DNA from: Gammaproteobacteria bacterium
GTDB lineage: Bacteria; Pseudomonadota; Gammaproteobacteria; Steroidobacterales; Steroidobacteraceae
Assembly: GCA_025358295.1 (NCBI GenBank)
Contig: JANYJY010000046.1
Span: 1 to 64,000 of the forward strand
Length of the DNA stretch: 64,000 nucleotides
Reading direction: 5' to 3'
Below, in pieces: positions 16,892 to 27,009 of the stretch. The notes under the pieces are model-generated. The model saw only the letters and a program-made list of their open reading frames with translations, was not told the DNA's origin and searched no databases. The position numbers were made by a program, and so were the translations under genes. Within the stretch, counting starts at the first letter, position 1. Each line of letters starts with the position of its first letter.

Positions 16892-19108
16892 CTACGGGTG
16901 ATAACTGCGCTCGGCATGCGCGTCGACGTCCGCGCGGCTGAACAGCACGTCGCGGAAACGTCCTTGCGTGAACATCAATGCCTGATCGGTGAAGTGGGCA
17001 GACTTAGGATCGCCGCTTTCACCGCCGCTCATGATGGCCTTGGCACGAATGGTCGGCCCGAATTCCACCGCGGCGACGAAGCTGTTGCCCACCGAACCAT
17101 ATATTTTTCTCGTCTTGCGCGGGTAAGGCGTATCGAATGACGCCAAGGCGCCCCAGTTTGAAGACGCGAATCCCACCGGCAGGCTCGGCTTGCCATCGTC
17201 GAAGGGCTGCACGATATCGTCGGTCAATCGTTGATAGCGGTTGATGTCGCCCCACGGGGTCTGCCATCGGCCAAAGTCGTGCTGCAGTTTCGCCACCGCC
17301 GCGCTCAAGCCATCGATGCGCTCAGCTGGCGTCAGATGGCCGACCAGGTAGTCATACACCGGTTCATCGGCATCACGCGCCTCGGGGCCCTTGCGTTCGA
17401 GCATTTCCTGTCCCCAAAAAATGGCGAGTGCCGTGGGCACCGAGTCCGCCGCGGTACGTCGGTCCCAGGCGCGCAAGCTGTCGATCGGCTCCTTGAGGCT
17501 CGCGCGCCGCGGATCGTCCGCCGACAACTGATCGTAGTCGTTGAACAGGGGCGGCAAGAGCACGTCGAAGGCGGTCAGATGGGCGTCATAACCGGTGGCG
17601 ATCAAGCTGTCCAAGGTCACATCGTGAATGTCTTTGAGAACTTCCGTGGCGTGAATGCCGCGCGGATTCTCGCCCTTGATCCACATGTAGGCCGGATAGT
17701 TCTCGCGCTTCGGGCTGGCCGCGCCCGCCGCGGAAAACGGCCAATTATTCGTGTTCAAGATCCAGCCATTGCTGGGATTGAGCAAGGTGATGGTGTCGCT
17801 CAGGGCGTGTGGTCCATGCCATTCGGTCTGCAGATTGCTGCCGTCGACGGGATGCGTGAAATCGAATTTCGGATCCCGCTTAGGAATGAAATTGCCGTGG
17901 AAATAGGCAATGGTTCCATCGGCGTCCGCGTAGACCGTATTGTTCGAAGTGTCGGTGCGCATCTCCTGGGTGTTGCGAAAGGAGGCATAGTCCGAGGTCT
18001 TGGTGCGCAAGTACGACTGGGCCAGCGCCGGCACGGGATCCTGAAGCAGTTTGAGCGCAATCCACCGGGTGTCGCCGCCCGCCTTGCTCTCCGCGCGGAT
18101 GATCGGGCCGTGATGGCTGTGATACACGACGAACTGCCGCCGACCGAGGCCTGCTCCCCGTTTGAACGAGATGCTGACTTGGCTCACTTGCAATTTTCGC
18201 AGCGTGCCGCCGTACCTGTAATACAGGCCGTCCGGTTTCTCGACAATGGTCTCGGCATATTCGTCGATGGCGTCTCCGCCGTACGAGGTGTGCATCCAGC
18301 CGTTGCGCGCATTGAAGCCCTGATACACGAAGAACTGACCCCAGGTCACGGCGCCATACACGTTCAAACCCTGCTCGCTTACCATCTGCAATTCGGAGCG
18401 GAAATAGTACGAGGTGTGCGGATTTATCCAGAGCAACGCATGCCCGGACGCACTGCGGCTCGGCGCAATGGCAAATCCATTCGAACCGCCGAGCAGACGG
18501 TCCGCCGAGGCACGGGCCGCCACGGGCTCCCCGGTCGCCGCGGGCGTGTCCAACGCATGTCCCGTACCAGGCGGAGTCTTCCCATAGAATTCTTGAAGCT
18601 TGGCGAGGTCGATGCTCTCGATGTCCCCGCCGATGCTGCCTTCGGTAAAGGACAGTGCCATCCACGGTTCGAATCGACGGATGACCTTGGGCGTCGCCGC
18701 GGGATGTTTCGACAAGTAGTAATTCAACCCGTCCGACCAGGCCAGCATCAGGGTCTTGAGCCAAGCCGGGCTGCTTCGATAGTCCTGCTGCAAACGGCGG
18801 GGGTCGACAAACAGCCTCTGGCGAAGATCGCTATAGACAGCGCTTTCGCCCTCGGCCTGAGCAAGCAGCCCAAGGCCGTTGAGATAATTGCGCTCGACGC
18901 GGCCGAAGTCATCTTCGGCTTGCGCATAAATCGCCCCGAACACGGTGTCGGCATCGGATTTGCCGTAGATATGCGCAATGCCCCAATTGTCGCGCACGAT
19001 GCGGACATGGGCGGCGTGCTCTCGCCAGCGCGCGTTCTGCTCGCCGATGGGCGCAGCAACACCTATCGCGCTCGATGCGATAAGCGCTGCAAAGATCAGG
19101 AATCTCAT
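16892..19108 (-). CDS. Penicillin acylase family protein (Ntn hydrolase, S45)
   Basis: 738 residues with a signal peptide (cleavage near Ala18-Ala19), an alpha-like region, and the autoprocessing site GG|SNGFAIAPSRSASG, where Ser209 becomes the N-terminal nucleophile of the beta chain. Members hydrolyse amide bonds of penicillins, acyl-homoserine lactones, aculeacin or related N-acyl compounds in the periplasm. The N-terminal VRIVRDNWGIAHIYGKS is closest in style to the aculeacin/AHL acylase branch, but substrate cannot be assigned. It is convergent with the sigma operon; the next gene upstream is pntB. Confidence 0.85.
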   Translation of the reverse strand: MRFLIFAALIASSAIGVAAPIGEQNARWREHAAHVRIVRDNWGIAHIYGKSDADTVFGAIYAQAEDDFGRVERNYLNGLGLLAQAEGESAVYSDLRQRLFVDPRRLQQDYRSSPAWLKTLMLAWSDGLNYYLSKHPAATPKVIRRFEPWMALSFTEGSIGGDIESIDLAKLQEFYGKTPPGTGHALDTPAATGEPVAARASADRLLGGSNGFAIAPSRSASGHALLWINPHTSYYFRSELQMVSEQGLNVYGAVTWGQFFVYQGFNARNGWMHTSYGGDAIDEYAETIVEKPDGLYYRYGGTLRKLQVSQVSISFKRGAGLGRRQFVVYHSHHGPIIRAESKAGGDTRWIALKLLQDPVPALAQSYLRTKTSDYASFRNTQEMRTDTSNNTVYADADGTIAYFHGNFIPKRDPKFDFTHPVDGSNLQTEWHGPHALSDTITLLNPSNGWILNTNNWPFSAAGAASPKRENYPAYMWIKGENPRGIHATEVLKDIHDVTLDSLIATGYDAHLTAFDVLLPPLFNDYDQLSADDPRRASLKEPIDSLRAWDRRTAADSVPTALAIFWGQEMLERKGPEARDADEPVYDYLVGHLTPAERIDGLSAAVAKLQHDFGRWQTPWGDINRYQRLTDDIVQPFDDGKPSLPVGFASSNWGALASFDTPYPRKTRKIYGSVGNSFVAAVEFGPTIRAKAIMSGGESGDPKSAHFTDQALMFTQGRFRDVLFSRADVDAHAERSYHP

Positions 19109-19118
19109 GGTCTCGAGG

Positions 19119-20528
19119 CTAGCCCGCGGCTTTGACGGCTTGAATCAGCTGACCGACGGCCGCCTGTGCATCGCCGTACAGCATGCGGGTTTGATCCAGT
19201 CCGAATAGCGCATTGTCGATGCCCGAAAAGCCCTGACCCTGGCCACGTTTGATGACAATGACGTTCTTGGCCTTATCCGCATTCAAGATCGGCATGCCGA
19301 AGATCGGGCTGGCCCGGTTGGCGCGAGCGTCCGGATTGACCACGTCGTTGGCGCCGATGATCAAGGCCACATCGGCAGTCTCGAACTCGGCGTTGATTTC
19401 ATCCAGATCGGAGATCAAGTCATAGGGCACCCCTGCCTCAGCAAGCAGCACATTCATGTGGCCGGGCATGCGTCCGGCCACCGGATGAATGGCGAACCGG
19501 ACCTTGACGCCATGATCGATCAGCAGCTGGGCGAGTTCCCACACCTTGTGCTGAGCTTGCGCGACCGCCAAGCCGTATCCGGGAACGATGATGATTTTTT
19601 GCGAGTACGCCATCATGACGCCGGCGTCGGAGGCTTCAATGGCTTTCTGTGTGCCGGTGACAGTGCCGCCGCCGGCCGCTGAACTCTCGCCGAAGTTCGA
19701 GAACAAGACATTGCTGAGTGAACGGTTCATGGCCTTGGCCATGAGTTGAGTGAGCAAGGTACCGGCGGCACCGACCACCGTGCCGGCGATGATCATCGCC
19801 GCGTTGTCGAGCACGAAGCCTTCGAAGCCGACGGCGAGCCCGGTCAGGGCGTTGTACAGCGAAATGACCACCGGCATGTCGGCGCCGCCGATGGGCAAGG
19901 TCATGGCGACGCCGAGCAGCAGTGCGCAGGCGAAGAACAATGAGACCGCGGGCAGTCCCCCGATCGGCAAGCCGAAGTCGAATCCGGACACGACCACGAA
20001 TCCCAGCGCAACGGTCAACAGCAATATGCCCAAATTCAGGAATTTCTGACCGCCGAATCGTACTGATTTGGTGATCAGGCCCTGCAGTTTCGCAAAAGCG
20101 ATCAGGCTGCCGCTGAAGGAGACCGAGCCGATGAAGCCCCCGACGGTCGCGATGGCCAGGTGTGCGATGCTGTGCTCGCTGCCCCTGTACAGCTCAACGG
20201 CCGCGATCGCCGCCGCCGCGCCGCCGCCCATGCCGTTGTACAGCGCAATCATCTGCGGCATATCGGTCATGGCGACGCGCTTGCCGCTGATCCAGGCCAG
20301 AATGCCGCCGACCGCGATGGCGCCGATAACCAGCATCAAATTGAGCGGCGATGCGCTCATGAACCCCAGCGTCACCACCGTCGCGAGCACCATGCCGGCG
20401 CCGGCCCAGCGGACGCCGCTGACCGCGGTAACCGGTGAGCTCATGCGCTTAAGGCCGAGAATGAACAGCGCCGCGGCCACCAGATAGGAAAGCTGCGTCA
20501 GGGTTTGTATGCTCGAAACGGAGGGCAT
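19119..20528 (-). CDS. pntB: NAD(P) transhydrogenase subunit beta
   Basis: The membrane and NADP(H)-binding subunit of proton-translocating transhydrogenase, which couples the proton gradient to NADPH formation. 469 residues: about nine transmembrane helices (residues 1-260), then a cytoplasmic dIII domain with the fingerprint PGYGLAVAQAQH, GVKVRFAIHPVAGRMPGHMNVLLAEA and a GANDVVNPDA segment. It is last in the pntAA-pntAB-pntB operon, 3 bases after pntAB. Confidence 0.95.
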   Translation of the reverse strand: MPSVSSIQTLTQLSYLVAAALFILGLKRMSSPVTAVSGVRWAGAGMVLATVVTLGFMSASPLNLMLVIGAIAVGGILAWISGKRVAMTDMPQMIALYNGMGGGAAAAIAAVELYRGSEHSIAHLAIATVGGFIGSVSFSGSLIAFAKLQGLITKSVRFGGQKFLNLGILLLTVALGFVVVSGFDFGLPIGGLPAVSLFFACALLLGVAMTLPIGGADMPVVISLYNALTGLAVGFEGFVLDNAAMIIAGTVVGAAGTLLTQLMAKAMNRSLSNVLFSNFGESSAAGGGTVTGTQKAIEASDAGVMMAYSQKIIIVPGYGLAVAQAQHKVWELAQLLIDHGVKVRFAIHPVAGRMPGHMNVLLAEAGVPYDLISDLDEINAEFETADVALIIGANDVVNPDARANRASPIFGMPILNADKAKNVIVIKRGQGQGFSGIDNALFGLDQTRMLYGDAQAAVGQLIQAVKAAG

Positions 20529-20531
20529 GAA

Positions 20532-20825
20532 CTATCCTTTCTTGCGGCCGGCGGTGACGAACATCTTCAGCATGCGCTCGGTGACCACGTAGCCTCCTAC
20601 CGCATTGCCCGCGGCCAGAATCACGCCAATGACGCCGATGACGCGCAACAAGGTGGTGTCCGCAGCGGCCAACGCAACCATGGCGCCGACCAAAACGATG
20701 CCGTGCACGAAATTCGAGCCGGACATGAGCGGGGTATGCAGGATGACCGGCACACGAGATATCACTTCGTAGCCCGTGAATGCGGCCAACATGAATATAT
20801 AAAGCGCAATGACGCCGTCTATCAT
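20532..20825 (-). CDS. pntAB: NAD(P) transhydrogenase subunit alpha part 2 (membrane domain)
   Basis: 97 residues with three predicted transmembrane helices. It corresponds to the C-terminal dII part of the E. coli PntA chain and carries the typical SRVPVILHTPLMSGSN segment. Here the alpha subunit is split into two genes, as in Rhodospirillum-type three-subunit transhydrogenases. It lies 4 bases after pntAA and 3 bases before pntB. Confidence 0.95.
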   Translation of the reverse strand: MIDGVIALYIFMLAAFTGYEVISRVPVILHTPLMSGSNFVHGIVLVGAMVALAAADTTLLRVIGVIGVILAAGNAVGGYVVTERMLKMFVTAGRKKG

Positions 20826-20829
20826 CTGA

Positions 20830-21951
20830 TTACCCCTCTACCGATTTACGCGTCGCTTCATGCTTGATCTGGCCGTCGTGAGTCAGCACCGCGCCGGCGA
20901 ACACTTCGTCGGACCAGTCGATGGCAAGTTCGCCTTTCAACAGCGCCGGTTTCAGCAGATTGAACAAGTTGCGCGAATACATCTCGCTGGCGTGATACGG
21001 CAATGAGGCCGGCAGATTCAAGGGTCCGATGACCTTGACGCCGCCGTGCACGACGGTCTCGCCGGGCCGCGTCAGCTCGCAATTGCCGCCCTGTTCGGCC
21101 GCAATGTCGATGATCACCGAACCGGCCTTCATCCGCTCGACCGCCGCTTGCGTGATGATCCGAGGCGCGGCCCGTCCGGGCACGGAGGCCGTGCTGATGA
21201 CGGCATCGCTGGCCGCGATTCGCGCATCTAGAACCTCTTGCTGTTTGCTCTTTTCCTCGGCGGTTAGTTCGCGGGCATAGCCGCCGGCGCCTTCGGCCGA
21301 CACGCCGGTTTCGATGAACTTCGCACCCAGGGATTTCACTTGATCCTTAGTTGCGCTGCGTACGTCATATGCCTCGACCACGGCGCCGAGGCGTTTTGCG
21401 GTGGCGATGGCTTGCAGCCCGGCAACGCCGGCACCGATGACGAGGACGGAGGCGGGACGAATCGTGCCTGCTGCGGTGGTCAACATGGGCAGGAACCGCT
21501 CCAGAGTATTGGCTGCAATCAGTGCGGCCTTGTATCCGGCCACCGATGCCTGCGAGGAAAGCGCGTCCATCGACTGCGCCCGGGAAATGCGCGGTACCAG
21601 TTCCATGGCAAAACTGGTGACACCGCGATCCTTGAGGGCCCTGACGAGATCGGGCCGCGCATACGCCTGCATGTAGCCGATGACCACCGCTCCCTTCTTC
21701 AAGGCGCTCACTTCCGCGAGACTCGGCGGTTGAACCTTCAGCAGCACGTCCGCCGACCCCAGAATCGTCGCGGCATCGCTAAATTCGGCATCGGCGTACA
21801 GCGAATCCGGGAAATGGGCAGCCGCTCCCGCGCCGCGTTCGATCAGCACGCGCACGCCGGCCGCCTTCAACTTTGCGGCAATTTCCGGGACAACGGCGAC
21901 TCGAGTTTCTTTGGCAGCGGTTTCCGTGAGGACACCGACGACGACGACCAT
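20830..21951 (-). CDS. pntAA: NAD(P) transhydrogenase subunit alpha part 1 (NAD-binding)
   Basis: 373 residues forming the soluble dI NAD(H)-binding domain. Signatures are ETRVAVVPE near the N-terminus, the mobile-loop region with RISRAQSMDALSSQ, and the Rossmann motif VIGAGVAGLQAIATAKRLGA. It starts at ATG 21951 with an unusual run of five valines. It heads the three-gene pnt operon and is divergent from the HNH nuclease gene, with 77 bases between. Confidence 0.95.
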   Translation of the reverse strand: MVVVVGVLTETAAKETRVAVVPEIAAKLKAAGVRVLIERGAGAAAHFPDSLYADAEFSDAATILGSADVLLKVQPPSLAEVSALKKGAVVIGYMQAYARPDLVRALKDRGVTSFAMELVPRISRAQSMDALSSQASVAGYKAALIAANTLERFLPMLTTAAGTIRPASVLVIGAGVAGLQAIATAKRLGAVVEAYDVRSATKDQVKSLGAKFIETGVSAEGAGGYARELTAEEKSKQQEVLDARIAASDAVISTASVPGRAAPRIITQAAVERMKAGSVIIDIAAEQGGNCELTRPGETVVHGGVKVIGPLNLPASLPYHASEMYSRNLFNLLKPALLKGELAIDWSDEVFAGAVLTHDGQIKHEATRKSVEG

Positions 21952-22028
21952 GCAGATATCTCCCCAAAGCTTAAAATCACGCCAAACGTTGAATTATGGC
22001 ATAAGACTCGACTATCTTAAGTACTGTT

Positions 22029-22703
22029 ATGAAGCCGGCGATCGAACACAAGCTGCACTTGATGGATTGGCGAGACGACCTTGCTGCGGTTTCGCACGGC
22101 CACCCGTTGTCGCAACAAATCTTGCGTACCGATGTGTCCGGCATGCCGCTGGAGTGGGTGGATTATCGAGAGGCCGCGCGTCTCTATCACACCGAGCAGG
22201 TGGCTTACACTTGTGGAACGCTGCTGTATCGGCTCTATGGAGGCACCTGCGCGAGGACGGGCTTGCGAACCATCGTGGATGTGAATTCGATCATCGCTAC
22301 GCTGGGGACTTCGGGAAATCCTGGAAACCTGCGGGGAGCGTCATACACACCGCCGCTCAACAATCAGACTCTTTTCCGGCGCGATGCCTATCTCTGTCTC
22401 TATTGCGGTGCGCGGTTTGCCTACAGTCTGCTGTCGCGGGATCACGTCACGCCGTTTAGTCGCGGCGGATGCGATACCTGGAGCAATGTCGTGTCGGCGT
22501 GCCGTCGCTGCAACAATGCCAAGGCGTCGCGGACTCCGGAACAGGCGGGCATGCAGCTGCTTGCTGTGCCGTTCACACCGACTTATGCCGAGTACATCTT
22601 CCTGAAAGGCCGCCGCGTGCTGGCCGACCAGATGGAATACCTGGTCGCCCACTTCCCACGTTCGAGCCCCCTGCACGAGCGCATGCAACGCTGGCCGATG
22701 TGA
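22029..22703 (+). CDS. HNH endonuclease family protein
   Basis: 224 residues. The C-terminal half holds a complete zinc-ribbon HNH domain: CxxC at 123-126, Asp138-His139 in SRDHVTPFSRGG, Asn153, and CRRCNN at 158-163. The N-terminal 110 residues show no family I recognise. Such stand-alone HNH proteins are widespread in bacteria and their cellular substrates are mostly unknown. It overlaps the following 5'-nuclease gene by 4 bases (GTGA), which suggests the two nucleases are made together. Confidence 0.85.
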   Translation: MKPAIEHKLHLMDWRDDLAAVSHGHPLSQQILRTDVSGMPLEWVDYREAARLYHTEQVAYTCGTLLYRLYGGTCARTGLRTIVDVNSIIATLGTSGNPGNLRGASYTPPLNNQTLFRRDAYLCLYCGARFAYSLLSRDHVTPFSRGGCDTWSNVVSACRRCNNAKASRTPEQAGMQLLAVPFTPTYAEYIFLKGRRVLADQMEYLVAHFPRSSPLHERMQRWPM

Positions 22704-23629
22704 GCGTCGGCGCGGTGCAGCCCCAAACGCGGTCGGGCGTCGTGTACTACATCGACGCCAGTTACTTTATTTTCCGCGCCTACCATTCCATGCCGCCCGA
22801 CATGGTCGATGGCGAAGGCAACGCCACGCACGCCCTGTACGGATTCGCGCGCTTCCTATCGGATCTCTTGGAACAGGTTCGGCCGGAGCGAATCGGCGTC
22901 GCATTCGATCTGAGTTTGCGCAGCGTCACTTCGTATCGCAACAGTATCTATCCGGCGTACAAGGCCAATCGCGATGCGCCGCCCGCGGATTTGGAGCGCC
23001 AATTTGCGCTCTGCCGCGAATTTTGCCGGCATATGGGGCTCGCTGAGTTCGCCAGCGCCGAGTACGAGGCGGACGACATCATCGGCACGCTGGCAGCGCG
23101 CTCGCGGGCTGCCGGGCTGCGCAATGTGCTGGTGACGCGCGACAAGGATCTCTCCCAGCTCATCCGCGACGGCGATGTGTTTTGGGACTACAGCGGCAAT
23201 ACTCGATATCAATACCACGACATTGGCCCGCGCTTCGGTGCTGCACCGGAGCTCATTGCGGACTACCTGGCGCTGACCGGCGACACCGTGGACAATATTC
23301 CGGGAGTCCCCGGAGTAGGCAAGAAGACCGCTGCATTGCTGTTTGCCGTGTTCGGCTCACTCGACGATCTGTACGCAAATCTCGACCGCATACCACTGAT
23401 GAAGCTGCGGGGCGCCGCCGCCGTCGCCGCCAAGCTGCTGGCCCACAAGGACGCGGCGTATCTGGCGCGACGCCTTACCGGCATCGTGTGCGATATTCCG
23501 CTGCAGGCAACGCTGGATGACTTGAAGCCGCGGCCGCCGGACAGCGCGGGGTTGGATTTCTTTTTTAATACTCACGGCTTCGGCAATATCCTGCGCCAGC
23601 AGGCGCGCCGGATCGCCGCCGGCGTGTGA
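22700..23629 (+). CDS. 5'-3' exonuclease / flap-endonuclease family protein
   Basis: 309 residues resembling the stand-alone 5'-nuclease of the PolA N-terminal/FEN family (ExoIX or Xni type). It has a metal-binding Asp in [14 protein letters not shown], a helical-arch region with [31 protein letters not shown], and the helix-3-turn-helix DNA-binding motif [18 protein letters not shown]. No polymerase domain follows. The GTG start at 22700 overlaps the HNH stop. An in-frame extension further upstream lies inside the HNH gene and is not family-like. Confidence 0.88.
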   Translation: MSVGAVQPQTRSGVVYYIDASYFIFRAYHSMPPDMVDGEGNATHALYGFARFLSDLLEQVRPERIGVAFDLSLRSVTSYRNSIYPAYKANRDAPPADLERQFALCREFCRHMGLAEFASAEYEADDIIGTLAARSRAAGLRNVLVTRDKDLSQLIRDGDVFWDYSGNTRYQYHDIGPRFGAAPELIADYLALTGDTVDNIPGVPGVGKKTAALLFAVFGSLDDLYANLDRIPLMKLRGAAAVAAKLLAHKDAAYLARRLTGIVCDIPLQATLDDLKPRPPDSAGLDFFFNTHGFGNILRQQARRIAAGV

Positions 23630-23672
23630 TGCAAGTAAAAGTAAGCTGCAAATAGAGTTGGAGAAACTCGCG

Positions 23673-25862
23673 ATGGCCCAAAAAGACATTCAATCCGTGC
23701 TGCAAGAGGACCGTATATTTCCTCCGACGGCGAGGTTCCGAAACGCCGCCGCGCTCAAGGCGGACGATCTGCAGGAAATGTACGCGAAGGCCGCGCGCGA
23801 CTATGTCGGTTTCTGGGCGGATTTGGCGGTGGCGGAGATTGATTGGCACAAGCCCTTTTCGGTGCCCTTGGACGACAGCGATGCGCCCAATTACCGATGG
23901 TTCGCCGACGGACAATTGAACGTCTCTTATAATTGCCTGGACGTGCATTTGCGCGCGCGCGGCAATAAGACCGCCATCGTGTTCGCGGGCGAGCCGGGCG
24001 ATGTGCGCAAGCTGACCTACGCTGAGCTACACCGCGAAGTATGCCGGTTCGCCAATGCACTGAAGTCCAAGGGCATCGTGCGTGGCGACCGGGTCGTCAT
24101 TTACATGCCCCTCATTCCGGAGGCCGTGATCGCCATGCAGGCCTGCGCGCGCATCGGCGCCGTGCATTCGGTGGTGTTCGGCGGATTTTCCTCCAACGCA
24201 GTCAAGGACCGCATCGAGGATGCGGGTGCCAAGCTGGTGATCACCGCCGACGGCGGCTGGCGCGGCGGCCATGTCATCGAACTCAAGCGCGCCGTGGATA
24301 AGGCTCTCGCCGACGGTTGCCCAACCGTGCGGAACGTCATCGTCTACGCGCGCACGGGAGGCGAATGCCCCATGCTCGCGCGACGCGATACCTGGTGGCA
24401 GGATGCGGTGTCCGGAGAAAGTGCGTCCTGCGAGCCCGAATGGGTGGATGCCGAGCATCCCCTGTTTCTGCTTTATACGTCCGGCTCGACCGGCAAGCCC
24501 AAGGGTATTCAGCATTCCAGCGCCGGATACCTGTTGAACGCCAAGACGAGCAGCCGTTGGGTGTTTGACCTGAAAGACAACGACGTATTTTGGTGCACCG
24601 CCGATGTCGGTTGGATCACGGGACACACCTACGTCGCCTACGGGCCCCTGGCGGCGGGCGCCACCGTGCTCATGTACGAAGGCGCACCGACGTTTCCCGA
24701 TGGCGGACGGTTCTGGAAAATCTGCGAGACGCACGGCGTAACCATTCTATATACGGCGCCCACCGCGATCCGCGCGCTCATGAAACTGGGCGACGACATT
24801 CCCGCCAACTACGATCTCAGCAAGCTACGTTTGCTGGGCAGCGTCGGCGAGCCTATCAATCCAGAAGCGTGGATGTGGTATCACAAGGTCATCGGCGGCA
24901 AGCGTTGTCCCATCGTGGACACGTGGTGGCAGACGGAGACCGGAGCCACCATGATGACGCCCATCCCCAGCACCACCCCGGCCAAGCCCGGATCCTGCGC
25001 CAAACCATTGCCCGGAATTTTCGTCGACATAGTCGATGATGAAGGACGGCCCGTCACGACTCCCGACGGCGGCGGCTACCTTGTGATCAAACGCCCGTGG
25101 CCTTCGATGCTGCGCACGATATGGGGTGACAACGAGCGATACGTTCGCACGTACTGGGAGAAATTTCAGAATCGCTACTACGTCGCCGGCGATTCGGCGC
25201 GCCGCGACAAAGACGGTTATTACTGGATCATGGGCCGTATCGACGATGTTCTGAATGTCGCCGGCCATCGGCTTGGAACCATGGAAATCGAATCGGCACT
25301 GGTGGCGCATGCGCAGGTGGCGGAAGCGGCTGTGGTCAGCAAGCATCACGAGATCAAGGGCGAATCGGTTTTCGCCTATGTGGTGCTCAATGTGCCCCGC
25401 CCGGACGAAGCGGCGGCGAAAGCGCTGATGGAAGAGCTCAGGGGTTGGGTGGGCGATCAGCTCAGTCCGATCGCCAAGCCCGATGAAATCCGCTTGACCG
25501 ACAATTTGCCTAAGACTCGATCGGGCAAGATCATGCGCCGCCTGCTGCGCTCGATTGCGCGCGGTGAAGAAATTACCCAGGACATGTCGACGCTGGAGAA
25601 TCCCGGCATACTCGACCAGTTGCGCGGCGTCGCGGTCACGGACCAAAAGACGGCCGCGACAACTCGACCAACCAAGCCGGTGAAAAAGGCCGGGGCGGTC
25701 AGAAAGGCCCCGCTTGCCAAGAAGGCAAAGGTTGCCCAAAAGACCAAGGCTCCTGGCGTTCGCCGCAAGCCGATCAAACGGGCCAAACGCAAGGTTATCG
25801 CGGCGAAGCGGCGCCCTGCGAGGACCAAGAGTGGGCGGCGCAAGCCGCGCGGCAAAAAATAG
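23673..25862 (+). CDS. acsA: Acetyl-CoA synthetase with basic histone-H1-like C-terminal tail
   Basis: Converts acetate, ATP and CoA to acetyl-CoA. 729 residues from ATG 23673, with GGAG 9 bases upstream. The core (about 1-651) has the AMP-binding signature [11 protein letters not shown], the WWQTETG motif and the C-terminal [11 protein letters not shown] containing the regulatory lysine that protein acetyltransferases target. After the normal end ([12 protein letters not shown]) there is an extra tail of about 78 residues: 19 Lys and 12 Arg against a single acidic residue, interspersed with Ala and Pro, like histone H1 or AlgP. Usual Acs length is about 650. The tail might bind nucleic acid or membranes. 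Confidence 0.93.
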   Translation: MAQKDIQSVLQEDRIFPPTARFRNAAALKADDLQEMYAKAARDYVGFWADLAVAEIDWHKPFSVPLDDSDAPNYRWFADGQLNVSYNCLDVHLRARGNKTAIVFAGEPGDVRKLTYAELHREVCRFANALKSKGIVRGDRVVIYMPLIPEAVIAMQACARIGAVHSVVFGGFSSNAVKDRIEDAGAKLVITADGGWRGGHVIELKRAVDKALADGCPTVRNVIVYARTGGECPMLARRDTWWQDAVSGESASCEPEWVDAEHPLFLLYTSGSTGKPKGIQHSSAGYLLNAKTSSRWVFDLKDNDVFWCTADVGWITGHTYVAYGPLAAGATVLMYEGAPTFPDGGRFWKICETHGVTILYTAPTAIRALMKLGDDIPANYDLSKLRLLGSVGEPINPEAWMWYHKVIGGKRCPIVDTWWQTETGATMMTPIPSTTPAKPGSCAKPLPGIFVDIVDDEGRPVTTPDGGGYLVIKRPWPSMLRTIWGDNERYVRTYWEKFQNRYYVAGDSARRDKDGYYWIMGRIDDVLNVAGHRLGTMEIESALVAHAQVAEAAVVSKHHEIKGESVFAYVVLNVPRPDEAAAKALMEELRGWVGDQLSPIAKPDEIRLTDNLPKTRSGKIMRRLLRSIARGEEITQDMSTLENPGILDQLRGVAVTDQKTAATTRPTKPVKKAGAVRKAPLAKKAKVAQKTKAPGVRRKPIKRAKRKVIAAKRRPARTKSGRRKPRGKK

Positions 25863-25883
25863 GGTTGCGACAAGGCGGTCCCC

Positions 25884-25900
25884 GGCCGTTGCAAATGGCC
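25884..25900. other. Small stem-loop after acsA
   Basis: GGCCGTT and AATGGCC can pair over 7 positions (one G-U) around a 3-base loop, 22 bases after the acsA stop. No T-run follows, so terminator function is uncertain. The rest of the 119-base gap up to the peptidase gene shows only a GGGAG ribosome-binding site at its end. Confidence 0.25.
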
Positions 25901-25981
25901 ACGACATGCCCTAAAACTTCCCCGTGGAGCATCAGAGCGAGTAGCAAGACTTAAGAACCTCGTCCGTCGTCGGGAGTTCAC

Positions 25982-27001
25982 ATGGATCGTCGAAGTCTCA
26001 TTGTCGGTAGCGCTGCAGCTGTCGTGACGGGCACCGCGGGTATGCCGGCACGTGCGTCCCAAGACTCGGCGCCACCTGCCGACATCGTCACCGGACGCCC
26101 GGACGGGCTGAATCCTCCCGGAATTCGCGTGGCCGGCATTCGCATGCTGCCGGTGATGGGCGGAAAGTATAAGGTTTGGACCAAGAAATTCGGCTCGGGG
26201 CCGGTCAAAGTGCTGTTACTCCACGGCGGGCCGGGCTTCAGCCACGAGTATCTCGAAGCGCTCGAATCCTTCCTACCGCGCGCCGGCATCGAGATGTATT
26301 ACTACGATCAGCTCGGCTGCAACAATTCCGACCAGCCCGATGATCCGGCGCTCTGGACTCTCGCTCGCTATACCGCTGAAGTGGAGGAAGTGCGCAGCGC
26401 CCTCGGCCTGGAACAATTCGTTCTGTATGGGCACTCGTGGGGCGGATTGTTGGCCATCGAGTATGCGCTGCACCATCAGCAGCACTTGCGCGGCCTGGTA
26501 ATCTCGAACATGACCGCCGGGGTCCAGTCTTATCTCAAGCGGACCGCGTTCATCAAAAACCAACTTCCGCCCAACAAGTTGGCGCGTCTGGCGGCGATCG
26601 AAGCCAAACAGGACTACGATTCGCCCGAATATCAGAAGATCATGACGGAGGATTTGTACCCCAAATTGATCTGCCGCGTTCAGCCCTGGCCGGAGCCCAT
26701 AGTCCGCTCATTTCGCCATGCGAACACCAAAATCTATAACGAAATGCAGGGCAAGAGCGAATTCCTCGTCACCGGCAACCTGAAGGATTGGGAGCGCTGG
26801 AATCGGCTGCACGAAATCAAGGTCCGGACCCTGACGATCGGCGCCCAATACGATGAGATGGATCCGGAAGACATGAAGAAGATGGCCTCACTGATGGCGA
26901 ACGCCACCTATGGGTTCTGCCCCAATGGCAGCCACATGTGTATGTGGGACGACCAGCAGATTTACTTCAAGCACCTGCTCGGTTTTCTGCGCGCGTTGTG
27001 A
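25982..27001 (+). CDS. Proline iminopeptidase-like alpha/beta hydrolase (S33)
   Basis: 339 residues. The N-terminus MDRRSLIVGSAAAVV has a twin-arginine-like signal with cleavage near PARA, so export is likely. The fold has the oxyanion HGGPGFSHEY, YYYDQLGC, the nucleophile elbow GHSWGG and a C-terminal His in NGSHMCMWDD. These are the hallmarks of the proline iminopeptidase/tricorn-interacting F1 family, which removes N-terminal residues from peptides. GGAG lies 6 bases before ATG. It is convergent with the ArsR gene. Confidence 0.85.
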   Translation: MDRRSLIVGSAAAVVTGTAGMPARASQDSAPPADIVTGRPDGLNPPGIRVAGIRMLPVMGGKYKVWTKKFGSGPVKVLLLHGGPGFSHEYLEALESFLPRAGIEMYYYDQLGCNNSDQPDDPALWTLARYTAEVEEVRSALGLEQFVLYGHSWGGLLAIEYALHHQQHLRGLVISNMTAGVQSYLKRTAFIKNQLPPNKLARLAAIEAKQDYDSPEYQKIMTEDLYPKLICRVQPWPEPIVRSFRHANTKIYNEMQGKSEFLVTGNLKDWERWNRLHEIKVRTLTIGAQYDEMDPEDMKKMASLMANATYGFCPNGSHMCMWDDQQIYFKHLLGFLRAL

Positions 27002-27009
27002 GCCTGACG

